Below, piece by piece: positions 47,593 to 57,400 of a stretch of DNA of 64,000 nt. This DNA is from CAWKGC01 sp963849005. Lineage in GTDB: Bacteria; Pseudomonadota; Gammaproteobacteria; Burkholderiales; Usitatibacteraceae. How positions within the stretch are numbered: position 1 is the first letter of the stretch; each line of letters begins with the position of its first letter. The stretch covers positions 1 through 64,000 of the forward strand of contig CAWKGC010000003.1 of the NCBI GenBank assembly GCA_963849005.1. The letters run 5' to 3'. Position numbers and translations under genes: made by a program. Under the pieces are notes generated by a model. It was not told where the DNA came from. It was given only the letters and a program-made list of their open reading frames with translations, and did not search any database.

Positions 47593-48135
47593 TTACCCTT
47601 TCTTCAGCTGGTCGAAGAAGGTCTTGCGGAACTTGGCGACCTTGGGCTCGACCACGAAGCTGCAATAAGGATTGGACGCACCCACCCGCTCGAAATATTC
47701 CTGGTGCTCGGCCTCGGCCATGGTGAAGGCCGATGCGGGCGTGACTTCGGTGACGATCGGATTGGGCCAGATCTTCTTCGCCGTGATTTCCGCGATCATC
47801 GCCTCGGCCTCGGCCTTCTGCTTCGGCGAGTGGTAGAAAATGGCCGAGCGGTATTGCGTGCCGACATCGTTGCCCTGCCGGTTGAGCGTGGTCGGGTCGT
47901 GCACGGTGAAGAACACCTTGAGGATGTCGAGGAAGCCCACTTGATCCGCATCAAAAGTGATTTGCACGACTTCCGCGTGGCCGGTATCGCCGGTGCAAAT
48001 GTCGCGATAGGTCGGATTGGCGGTCTTGCCGCCCATGTAGCCCGACTCGACGGACTCCACGCCCTTCAACTGGTCGAAGACCGCCTCGACGCACCAGAAG
48101 CATCCGCCTGCCAGGGTCGCAATTTCCTTGTTCAT
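47593..48135 (-). CDS. msrA: Peptide methionine sulfoxide reductase MsrA
   Basis: MsrA reduces methionine-S-sulfoxide in proteins with thioredoxin. This intact 180-residue enzyme has the catalytic motif GGCFWCVEAVF near residue 11 and the conserved segments SGYMGGKTANPTY and GHAEVVQI. The motifs FFTVHDPTTLNRQGNDVGTQ, YRSAIFYHS and HQEYFER follow. There is no signal peptide, so it acts in the cytoplasm. The start has GGAAGCG upstream. Confidence 0.93.
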   Translation of the reverse strand: MNKEIATLAGGCFWCVEAVFDQLKGVESVESGYMGGKTANPTYRDICTGDTGHAEVVQITFDADQVGFLDILKVFFTVHDPTTLNRQGNDVGTQYRSAIFYHSPKQKAEAEAMIAEITAKKIWPNPIVTEVTPASAFTMAEAEHQEYFERVGASNPYCSFVVEPKVAKFRKTFFDQLKKG

Positions 48136-48335
48136 CGTTCGCTTCCTCGTTTCATGTTCGTCCTTGCCGGACGGCCTCGATCTGTCGGAGTTGCATGTTG
48201 CGGATTACATGCGGCGAGGGGTCTTTCCGAAAGGAGGCATCCGGGCGCACCATCCAATTTGACAGGGGTCAAGCAAAAACGTGCCGCCTGCCCCACAATG
48301 CGATGTTGCCCGAACCATTACAAGAGGATCGCTTC

Positions 48336-51203
48336 ATGCCCCGCAGCACGTCAGTTACGCCCACGCTCGCCACCTTGCCGGAACAGGAGATTTCGCGCGA
48401 GGTCCTGCTGGAAAAGTATGCCAAGGATGGAGAACAAAATGTGGCGGATGTCCGCCGCCGGGTTGCGCGCGCGCTTGCCGCCGCCGAGCCCGAGGACAAG
48501 CGCCAGCTTTGGGAGAAGCGCTTCCTCGAAGCCCAGGAAGCGGGGTTCATTCCCGCCGGGCGCATCTGCTCGGCCGCCGGCACCGCGCTCAACGCCACGC
48601 TGATCAATTGCTTCGTGCAGCCGGTGGGCGACTCCATCACCGAAACGGTGGACGGCAAGCCCGGCATCTACGCCGCGCTCGCCGAGGCTGCCGAGACCAT
48701 GCGCCGCGGCGGCGGCGTCGGCTACGACTTCTCGTCGATCCGTCCGCAGGGCGCGCGCGTGAAGGGCACGGATTCGCGCGCGAGCGGCCCGGTGTCGTAC
48801 ATGCGCGTCTTCGACCGTTCCTGCGAGACCGTGGAATCCGCCGGCTCGCGGCGCGGCGCGCAGATGGGCGTCATGCGTTGCGACCACCCGGACATCGAGG
48901 GCTTCATCCACGCCAAGGACAAGGGCGACCTCACGAACTTCAACGTCTCGATCGGCGTCACCGATGCGTTCATGCGCGCGGTCGAGGCGAATGGCGACGT
49001 GGAACTCGTGCACCAGGCCGAGCCCGCCGCCGATGTGCGCGCCGCGGGCGCCTACCAGCGGGACGACGGCCTGTGGGTGTACCGCAAGCTGCCTGCCCGC
49101 GAGCTGTGGGACCAGGTGATGCGCTCGACCTACGACCATGCCGAGCCGGGCATCCTGTTCCTCGACCGCATCAATCGCGACAACAACCTCCATTACTGCG
49201 AGACGATCGAGGCAAGTAATCCATGCGGCGAACAGCCGCTTCCCGCCTACGGCTGCTGCTGCCTCGGCTCGATCGACCTCACCCACTTCGTCCCGGCGCC
49301 CTTCGAGAAGGACGCCGCGTTCGACTTCGCCGCATTCGGCAAGGTGGTGGAAGTCGCGGTCCGCATGCTCGACAACGTGCTCGATGTCACGCCGTGGCCA
49401 TTGGCCGCGCAGAAGGCGGAAGCCGCGGCCAAGCGACGCATCGGCCTGGGATTCACCGGCCTGGGCGACGCGCTGATGATGCTGGGGCTGCGCTACGACA
49501 CCGCGGAAGCGCGCGCCTTCGCCGCGAAGATCTCGGAGGCGATGCGCGACCGCGCCTATCTCACCTCGGTGGAACTCGCGCGCGAGCGCGGCGCCTTCCC
49601 GATGTTCAATGCCGACCTCTATCTGTCCGGCGGCAACTTCGCCTCCCGCCTGCCCGCCGAGATCAAGGACAAGATCCGCCGCCACGGCATCCGCAATTCG
49701 CACCTGCTGTCGATCGCGCCCACCGGCACGATCTCGCTCGCCTTCGCCGACAACGCCTCCAACGGCATCGAGCCGCCGTTCTCGTGGAGCTATTCGCGCA
49801 AGAAGCGCATGGCCGACGGCACGCACAAGACCTACGCCGTCGAGGACCGCGCCTGGCGCCTCTTCCGCCACCTGAAGGGCGAGGCGACGCCGCTGCCCGC
49901 GCACTTCGTCACCGCGCTGGAAATTTCCGCGCAGGCGCACAAGGACATGGTCGCGGCGGTCGCGCCCTTCATCGATACGTCGATCTCGAAGACGGTCAAT
50001 GTCCCGGAGGACTACCCGTACGGCGAATTCGAGGACCTCTACCTCGGCGCGTGGCGCGCGGGGCTGAAGGGGCTCGCGACCTACCGGCCGAATTCCGTGC
50101 TCGGCTCCGTGCTGTCGGTCGCGCCGGAGGAAAGGCGCAAGCCGGCGGAAGCGAAGAAGGAAGACGCGAACCGGCGCGTATCGATCGCCTCGCTCCCCGC
50201 GCCGGTGCTCTCCAGCCTGCGCTGGCCGGGACGCCCCGACCTGCCGGAGGGCAACTTCGCCTGGACCTACATGATCGAGACGCCGAACGACCGCTTCGCG
50301 CTCTTCGTCGGCCACACTGACAGCGGCCCCGAGGCCGGCAGCAAGCATTTCCCGTTCGAGGTCTGGATCAACGGCGCGGAGCAGCCGCGCGGCATCGGCG
50401 CCGTGGCCAAGACGCTCTCGATGGACATGCGCGCCAACGACCGCGCGTGGCTGAAGCTGAAGCTCGACACGCTGGCCAGGACCGTCGAGGACGAATCGTT
50501 CCCGATGGCGTTCCCGCCCAACGGCGAGCAGAAGATCATGCCGGGCATCGTCTCCGCGGTGGCGCAGGTGATCCGCTACCGCTGCGAGCAACTCGGCGCG
50601 TTCGATGGCAGCGGCCCGACGCCGGTGCTCGATGCAGTGTTCGCTTTGGACGAGCCGCGCACCGGCGCCGACGGCACGATGTCGTGGACGGTCGACGTCG
50701 CGAACCCTGGAACAGGCGAAGAATTCGTCATGGGCCTGAAGGAGATTCACCTCCCGGACGGCATCACGCGACCGTACTCGATCTGGCTCTCGGGCCACTA
50801 CCCGAAGGCATTGGATGGGCTGGCGCGCATCCTGTCTCTGGACATGCGCGTGCTCGACCCGGCGTGGATCGGCATGAAGCTGCGCAAGCTCACCGATTAC
50901 CCCGAACCGCTCGGCGATTTCATGGCCTTCGTTCCCGGCCAGCACCGCCAGCAGACGTGGCCCTCGACGGTCGCCTACCTTGCGCGATTGCTGATCCACC
51001 GCTACGCGATGCTCGGCGTGCTCGACGACAAGGGCTACCCGAAACGCGAGATGGGTATCCTCGCGCTGCCGGAGGTGCAGGACCGCGGCGCAGTGCCGGT
51101 GATGGCGGGCGCGCGCTGCAAGGAGTGCGGCAACATGACGGTGATCCGCAAGGACGGCTGCGATTTCTGCACCGCTTGCGGGTGGACGGGGACCTGCGGC
51201 TGA
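48336..51203 (+). CDS. nrdJ: Adenosylcobalamin-dependent ribonucleotide reductase (class II)
   Basis: This intact 955-residue enzyme makes deoxyribonucleotides using adenosylcobalamin as radical source, with or without oxygen. The N-terminal part has GRICSAAG with the first active-site cysteine. The finger-loop cysteine is in NPCGEQPLP, preceded by LHYCETIEAS. The later nucleotide-site segment is SIAPTGTISLAF. A C-terminal region of about 350 residues carries duplicated DUF-like parts (YMIETPNDRFALFVGHTD and LSMDMRAND). It ends in a cysteine-rich tail with C-x2-C and C-x2-C pairs that serves re-reduction or zinc binding. AAGAGGA upstream supports the ATG at 48336. No cobalamin riboswitch was recognised upstream. 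Confidence 0.9.
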   Translation: MPRSTSVTPTLATLPEQEISREVLLEKYAKDGEQNVADVRRRVARALAAAEPEDKRQLWEKRFLEAQEAGFIPAGRICSAAGTALNATLINCFVQPVGDSITETVDGKPGIYAALAEAAETMRRGGGVGYDFSSIRPQGARVKGTDSRASGPVSYMRVFDRSCETVESAGSRRGAQMGVMRCDHPDIEGFIHAKDKGDLTNFNVSIGVTDAFMRAVEANGDVELVHQAEPAADVRAAGAYQRDDGLWVYRKLPARELWDQVMRSTYDHAEPGILFLDRINRDNNLHYCETIEASNPCGEQPLPAYGCCCLGSIDLTHFVPAPFEKDAAFDFAAFGKVVEVAVRMLDNVLDVTPWPLAAQKAEAAAKRRIGLGFTGLGDALMMLGLRYDTAEARAFAAKISEAMRDRAYLTSVELARERGAFPMFNADLYLSGGNFASRLPAEIKDKIRRHGIRNSHLLSIAPTGTISLAFADNASNGIEPPFSWSYSRKKRMADGTHKTYAVEDRAWRLFRHLKGEATPLPAHFVTALEISAQAHKDMVAAVAPFIDTSISKTVNVPEDYPYGEFEDLYLGAWRAGLKGLATYRPNSVLGSVLSVAPEERRKPAEAKKEDANRRVSIASLPAPVLSSLRWPGRPDLPEGNFAWTYMIETPNDRFALFVGHTDSGPEAGSKHFPFEVWINGAEQPRGIGAVAKTLSMDMRANDRAWLKLKLDTLARTVEDESFPMAFPPNGEQKIMPGIVSAVAQVIRYRCEQLGAFDGSGPTPVLDAVFALDEPRTGADGTMSWTVDVANPGTGEEFVMGLKEIHLPDGITRPYSIWLSGHYPKALDGLARILSLDMRVLDPAWIGMKLRKLTDYPEPLGDFMAFVPGQHRQQTWPSTVAYLARLLIHRYAMLGVLDDKGYPKREMGILALPEVQDRGAVPVMAGARCKECGNMTVIRKDGCDFCTACGWTGTCG

Positions 51204-51243
51204 AATGCGGCTGCCGCGGGCGGGAGGCTGTCCTTCGTCGGCG

Positions 51244-53811
51244 CTAGGGATAAGCCTTCAGACTTGTCGCTATGTCGATCGGCACGATCGTGGCCGCGTA
51301 TCTGGGGTCCGTAGGCTCGTTGGTCGGCAACCTCCCGCCAAGAGTTCCGGTGCACGGTGCACCCTCGCTCCGGTACAGGAATCGCTGGTTGTGCGCATAC
51401 GACTGCCGAAAGCGGCCAACCGTGTCATGTTGGTAGGTCGACGATCCGTTGTCTTCGTATGTCGTCCGGTTCTTCGGCTGATTCACGCCTAAAGGTGTGC
51501 CGTTCGGGAAACCATTGCCCGCAACATAGGAGAACTTCTGTCCCGTATCCGTCAGGAAAGCAATCCTGACGAACTTCCTTCCCTGCAGGGCCTGTGGGGT
51601 TGTTTCCTGCGGGGCCTGCGGCATCGTTGCAATTGGCGTCGCACTGCCTTCCGCGAGGAGTTGTACGTTTGTTGCCACTGCTGTCGCAAACTGCGCAGCC
51701 TGATACGCGGCTCCATTTACGAGGGCTAAACCGTCTCCGGTAATTCCACCGTCAACATCCTTGTATCCGACGACGCCATTCACGCACATGACGTAATCCG
51801 AAGCATTGTGCAAGGCGAAGAAAGTGACTCCGGGAATCTGTTTCGTTTCCACGGCCACGGCATCCGTCTCCTCTCCGAGTCTGCCGCGGTATACCACCTG
51901 CAAGTCGATGTCCGTGGAATCGACTGGGATCGGTGGATCGAATTCGAAGGAAAAGCGCTGGCTCGATCCTGACGGGATGTTGACGTTATCCAATGCAGTA
52001 ATGTCATTGCCGCTTGCATCGCGAACCTTGGCGGAAACCGAGACTCGCTCGAACTCACCCCGGCAGGGCAGGGGCTGGAATGGGTCGGCGGGCGGAGGCG
52101 GGTCGAACTCCTTGGAGAGGTCCTGGCTGTAGCAGCGGTTCTGCCGATGCTTCACTATCGCGAACAATCGCCCTCCCGACATCTCCTGCGGAAAGGAAAG
52201 TCCTGTTCCGCTCTCGACGACCGCCGGCGTTGCATTCCTGACATTCAGCACCAGCTTGCGAAACCCCTGCGTTCCGGCAACTGTTTCGACCGAATGATCG
52301 AGCGCGGCATAGACCCTCTCCGCGGGCAGCTCGATCTGCATCTTGCCGCGAAAGAAATAGTTGAGCAGCCCGGCCGAGTAGCTTACGGCCCGGGGAACAA
52401 GCAAGTCGGCCTGGGCGTTGTAGTTGTAGTGATTCAGGTTGTAGGCAGCCGGCTTGTCGACAGCGGTAAGGAACTGGTCGAAGAGGCCTTCAGAAGACAA
52501 CTTCACTTCGACCGCGGTCGAGCCACCAGCCGAATCAGCAACCGAACCGACGACAAATCGCAACGCACCATCGATCGGTTCACCGAGGAGATCCGTCAAC
52601 CCGGAAACGTCTACACTGCGCAACTGGCCAACGTTTTGAGTAGGCGAAGGAAACGACTGGCCCCGGGTCATGCCGATGTTGGTTCCCGCGCTGTAAAAGC
52701 TGCGGCTGGAGTAGTCTGCAACGCCAAGCCCGCTTGCGATGCCCGCGCGCTTCGCGGTTGACCAGAAGTCACCGTAGCGGTTGAACGAAAATGCAGGCAA
52801 GGAGGCGGGGTAGTTGAGAACGGGGACACGTACCTTCTTCAGTCCGGGCCGGTCTGTATCAAAGGTTTCAGCCTTTGCTCGTGCATCGATGTAGTTTTCA
52901 AAGAAGCTCGCGTGCCCCAGCGCTCCGCCATCGCCCTCGGCATAGGTTTTCCCTGCATGCGGATCATTTCTGGTGTGCTGTGGTTGCGCCATATCCTGGA
53001 TGTGGTGCACAACATGCCCCAGGGCCTTGAAGGTCGTTGCCCAATAGGTCTTCCTCAACTCCTCGCGCGCGGAGTCTGAACTGCTCACCCCCTCGGGAAT
53101 GTTAGCCACACCCGTTGGCCCCTTTGCCTTCAGCGTGAGCGCCCGGAACATGGCCTCCCGCGCATCAAAAACGGTGAAATGGTTCCTCCGGTTGGCATTT
53201 GGGACGTTCTGGTTGTCGGGAAAACCCGTGGTTCCGATGGCCCAGTTCGGCGACTTCTGAACAAGGAACGGTGTGATCCCCGCGCCCAGTATGTCCAGGG
53301 AGCGGTCGTTCTGCGGATCGAAGAAATGATGCAGCGGCCGATTGTCCAAAGTGAGATTGTTCTCCAGGTAGGGATCGTCCTGCGGAATCTCTCTGGCCTG
53401 AATGATGTTGTCGTCCTCGCGAATCGCACCTCGCGAAAGCCACGTGCCGATGGCGTTTGCACGAAATTCATCGGTGAATAGTGGATCGAGTGCGTCGCGC
53501 AACTTCTTCTGTTCGTAATCGACCGGCGGAAATGCCGGATTGTCTGGAATCCGCACTTCAATTCTCGTTCCCAAAATGTCGAAATATTGTCGCCCGAGTG
53601 ATAACGCGTATCCCGAATATGGCAAGCCAATCTTGTTGATCCCTGCTCTGCCATCCATCCAAAGAAGCGATTGCTCAAATGCCTTGAACGTCATTTGAGC
53701 ATGCGTGGCAACCTCATATGCACTGACGCTTGCCGGCATCAGTGTCATTGGGAAGCAAAACGCCAAGGAAGAGAACCCTTTCCTGGACAGCGAGGGGCGT
53801 CTCCGGATCAT
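51244..53811 (-). CDS. Secreted zinc phospholipase C/S1-P1-nuclease-like protein with beta-rich tail
   Basis: This intact 855-residue protein has a signal peptide cleaved near SVSAYEV. The mature N-terminus has ATHAQMT (histidine 37). PLHHFFDP is at about 159-166, and LGHVVHHIQDMAQPQHT is at about 264-280. Together these give the histidine/aspartate zinc ligands of the phospholipase C/S1-nuclease fold (H-x3-H, D, P-x-H). That domain probably ends near residue 480. The remaining ~370 residues are beta-rich with no recognised domain. Its ATG overlaps the lipoprotein stop (ATGA), so the three genes are coupled. The substrate (phospholipid or nucleic acid) is open. Base composition by eye is less GC-rich than its flanks. 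Confidence 0.65.
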   Translation of the reverse strand: MIRRRPSLSRKGFSSLAFCFPMTLMPASVSAYEVATHAQMTFKAFEQSLLWMDGRAGINKIGLPYSGYALSLGRQYFDILGTRIEVRIPDNPAFPPVDYEQKKLRDALDPLFTDEFRANAIGTWLSRGAIREDDNIIQAREIPQDDPYLENNLTLDNRPLHHFFDPQNDRSLDILGAGITPFLVQKSPNWAIGTTGFPDNQNVPNANRRNHFTVFDAREAMFRALTLKAKGPTGVANIPEGVSSSDSAREELRKTYWATTFKALGHVVHHIQDMAQPQHTRNDPHAGKTYAEGDGGALGHASFFENYIDARAKAETFDTDRPGLKKVRVPVLNYPASLPAFSFNRYGDFWSTAKRAGIASGLGVADYSSRSFYSAGTNIGMTRGQSFPSPTQNVGQLRSVDVSGLTDLLGEPIDGALRFVVGSVADSAGGSTAVEVKLSSEGLFDQFLTAVDKPAAYNLNHYNYNAQADLLVPRAVSYSAGLLNYFFRGKMQIELPAERVYAALDHSVETVAGTQGFRKLVLNVRNATPAVVESGTGLSFPQEMSGGRLFAIVKHRQNRCYSQDLSKEFDPPPPADPFQPLPCRGEFERVSVSAKVRDASGNDITALDNVNIPSGSSQRFSFEFDPPIPVDSTDIDLQVVYRGRLGEETDAVAVETKQIPGVTFFALHNASDYVMCVNGVVGYKDVDGGITGDGLALVNGAAYQAAQFATAVATNVQLLAEGSATPIATMPQAPQETTPQALQGRKFVRIAFLTDTGQKFSYVAGNGFPNGTPLGVNQPKNRTTYEDNGSSTYQHDTVGRFRQSYAHNQRFLYRSEGAPCTGTLGGRLPTNEPTDPRYAATIVPIDIATSLKAYP

Positions 53812-54446
53812 TTGAGGTCCCTGCCAGTCCTCTCAGCCACTGACTCTACGAAAGTCTTCTCCTTCTCTGACGTGGCTAGACCGCGCATTTCCTCGATCAC
53901 GTTGCTTTGGAATCTTGCTGTTTGGCGACCAGCCTCTCGCCCGCCTGTTCCGGAGCAGTTCGACCCAGAGAGAAGTCCCCGGAGGTACTCAATTCGCGTT
54001 TCCTTTTCGAAGGTACTGTACTTCGATTGGTACACATTGCCGAACTCGTCGCTCACCGGATTCGCATCGAAGTACATTGGCTTGTAGGCTCTAACGTCGA
54101 CGTAATATGACTCTTGGCGCGGCCAACCCGGGAATCGAAAGTTGCCGTTGGAATCGGACACCGTGTAGTAGGCTCCAGCGCAGGTTATCGACGGTCCCAA
54201 GCCAGACAGGTGCCTCTTGAAAAGCACAATCACTGGCACATCGGCAAGGGGCTTTCGCTCTGGCGAATTGATGTTGTATCCGCCGGTTGGTTTGCGAGCC
54301 AAAGTCAGGTCGTAAACGGTGGCGCGATCGAACCTGGCCATGTCGGGCTCCGAAACCTCCCATGCCGCCCATGGGGGTGCACAACCGGCAATGACACTTA
54401 GCGCGATTGCAAAAGGCAGTGATCGAAAGCGCCAGTTTGAGCTCAT
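53808..54446 (-). CDS. Lipoprotein with prealbumin-like (carboxypeptidase-regulatory-like) domain
   Basis: The product is 212 residues from the ATG at 54446, which has AAAGGGACC at good spacing; upstream starts at 54461 and 54464 overlap the giant gene's stop. The signal ends in the lipobox VIAGC, so it is lipid-anchored. The core (KPLADVPVIVLFKRH, then YTVSDSNGNFRFPGW) has the shape of a transthyretin-like carboxypeptidase regulatory domain. A helical basic tail follows. It sits between the giant Ig-repeat protein and the zinc enzyme, with overlaps at both ends. It could anchor the complex at a membrane; that is inference. Confidence 0.6.
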   Translation of the reverse strand: MSSNWRFRSLPFAIALSVIAGCAPPWAAWEVSEPDMARFDRATVYDLTLARKPTGGYNINSPERKPLADVPVIVLFKRHLSGLGPSITCAGAYYTVSDSNGNFRFPGWPRQESYYVDVRAYKPMYFDANPVSDEFGNVYQSKYSTFEKETRIEYLRGLLSGSNCSGTGGREAGRQTARFQSNVIEEMRGLATSEKEKTFVESVAERTGRDLK

Positions 54447-54460
54447 TGAGGTCCCTTTCA

Positions 54461-57400
54461 TCACATCCCCTCGATTCTCCAGACGCCATCATCACCCCGT
54501 ATCAGGTGCACCGGAAAGACTCTCTTGACGCCGAGCACGGTGCGCGTCACCAGGATCTCCGCGATGTCGCTGCCGATTGCAGAGACTTCCGGCTCCCCCA
54601 GGTTGCTCACGACTCCCGGCAGTGTGGCCGCGAGGTTCGCAAATACGTCCCGATACTTGAAGCGCATGTCACCCGAAACGGCGTATTCGGCCGCCGTGAT
54701 CTTCCCGACGCCAAGGCGGTCCAGCATTGTCGAGTAGACCTCTGCGATCGGCGCCTCACCATCGGCGTAGGCTTTTGCGTTTAGCCGCAACAGGCTGTTG
54801 AAAACAACCGTTCCAGATGGGTCGTAGACGCGTACGCGAACGGGCACGGCTCCGGGATCCGGAATCGTCAAATCGAATTCGGCCTGCTCGTTGACCAACG
54901 AATTCGTGGTTCCTTCCACCGAGCCATCGTCGCCGATATCCACTTCAATACGCTGTAACTCTTGCGGATCCAGTCGAGAGATTGTCAGTTTGGGCGTGAA
55001 CGGAACGATACCCTCATAACCATCGAAGCGAGCCGTAAAGGGAGTGGAGCCTGCTCTGGTCACCGAAATGGTCCGTTTGACCGGCGCCACTTCCTGCATC
55101 GCGAGAGTCACGTTGATCGGATTCGACCCCGGCACCAATGGCACGTTCTGCGCGTACCAACGATCCGTCGAATCGATCGATGCCGTCACGCCATTGACCA
55201 CGATCGCGGAGTTCGCCGGGGCCTGTACGGTGCCCGATATGGTCACGGCGCGATCGAGCACCGTCCCGCCATCAATCCCGGTATCAATTGTGAGGTTCGG
55301 TTGGGCAAGTACCGTAACCGCCCTTGCCGGAGTGACCAGAGTCTCGCCACTTGCCGTTGCGATCCTCGCGGTAAGCAAGTAGCTTCCCACACCGACATCC
55401 CGCCAGAGCATTGTAAACGGCGGCGTCGACGACTCGCCGACCTTGTTTGTTCCGTTGAAGAATTCCACCGAAGTTGCGCCGGAAACACCGCCAGCCTGCA
55501 CCGCAATGCGAATGTCGGCAGGCGCGACAAAGTACGGCTGCCATGGCCGACTCAGCGTCGGCTGGGTGGCAGTGCCGACCACGATCGTGACCGGCGCGGA
55601 TGTGGCGTAGCCGGTGCTGCTCACTACCGTCGCGGTGATCGTATGAATGCCCGCCGCGACGCCAGTCCAGCGCAGGCCGTACGGCGGGTACCTGTCAACG
55701 TCGATCAGAGTATTGCCGTCGTAAAAATTCACGTTACTGATCGTTCCGTTCTGCTGCGTCGCCGTGGCCAGGATCTCGATGGATGCCGGAGCAATGAAGA
55801 ACGCATTCGGTCGCGGCAAGACAAGGCTCACCGATGGGCTCGGATTGATAGTCACTTTCAAGGTCACGGTCGCAGTGGCGCCCGCGTTGTCGGTCGCGCG
55901 AACCGTGTAGTTGTGTACACCGATCGAGGGACTGCCGGCATTGAAGTCCCAGTTTATGTAGGATGAGTTGAGGGTCAGGGAACTCAATAGGGTCGTGTCC
56001 TCGAATAATTCGAGTTTCACGACCGTCCCATCAGCATCCTGGGCATTGACGTAGATTCCGAGGTCAGTGACCTCGCCAAAAACGTAGCCGCCGACAGGTG
56101 GATCATAGACAAGCTTGATTCGCGGCGGGAGGTTGCCCACGTACGCCGTGATTCCGACGGGCGCGGAAGTCGTCACCCCACCCAGGTTGTCCGTCGCCTT
56201 GACCGTAAGCGCATGGGCGCCCGGCGTGGCGCTCGGCCACGTAAACCTGTACGGTGCCTGGGTGCTCTGCCCGAGCAAGGTGGTATCGGAATAGAACTCC
56301 ACCTTGACCACCGCGCCGTCGCTGTCCTCGGCCGCGGCCAAAATCTCGACCGAGTCGCCGGCAAGAATGGCAGCGCCGTCTTCGGGAGACGTGATGGCGC
56401 AACTGGGTGGGTTATTGGTCGATACGATCTCGAAGTGAAGCGGCCCGGCTTCACCAGTCGCGCCCTTGTCGTCCGTGGCAACAGCCCTGACGTCATAACC
56501 GCCAACCGGCGGAGCGGCCAGACTGTATCGATAGGGCGGGGCCATGAAAGTGGAAACGAGCTGTTCGTTGATGAACAATTCCATCTTGGCAATGCTGCCG
56601 TCCGGATCGCTGGCAGAAACGGCAATCTCGACCGCGGCAGGAAGCGAAAACAGCTGGTTCAGCTGAGGGCTGTCGATCGACACCCGCGGCCGCGCATTGA
56701 CGTTGATCGTGAATGCGCTCGACCAGACCGCATAGTGGTTTGCATCTCTCGCCTCGACCGCCCAGGTTTGCAGCCCGGGCTGGAGGTAGGGGATCCTTAC
56801 CGCGTAGTACCCCCCTGGGGCGCCCGGGGTCTCGGTCACCCAGGTTGCCGAGCGGCCCTCCTGATTGTAAGGCGTGAGCAGGAGTGGATAGCCAACGTAG
56901 CCATTGGGCCCGCCAAACTCGTTCAACAGGAACTTGATTCGAGTTGAATCTCCCTCGTTGGCGACGATGCTTCCCGTCAAACTCGTGTCCAGGAACCTGA
57001 CAGGGCCGGCATTTGGAGCGCCGACAATCGCCCGCACCACATTCGAACTGACGAGTGGCTGCCCATTCGCGTCAAGGCCCATTGCCCAGATGCCGTACGT
57101 GCCCGGACTATTGAACAGAAAAACGGATCGCGTGAATGGCGGCGCGCCGGCAACTGCCTTCAAGTCTGCAGAAACGTAGAAGTGTACGGACTTGATAAGC
57201 CCCAGAGGATCAACTGTATCCGCTGTCACGGAAATGAAGCCCGCCGCGCCGAATTGCGTGCCATCTACCGGTGACGTGACAGTGAGCGACGGCGGAGCGG
57301 CTCCGGAGCCGGCAGCCACAATCGCAACGATGGACTGCGACCGACCGAGGAGCCCCTTGTTGTCCGTTGCCTGCGCGTAGATGATGTTGTGTCCCACCGG

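Noticed and set aside
48136..48335. Cobalamin riboswitch upstream of nrdJ
   Set aside because: Looked for because nrdJ needs B12, but no recognisable B12-box or paired architecture was found in the 200-bp leader.
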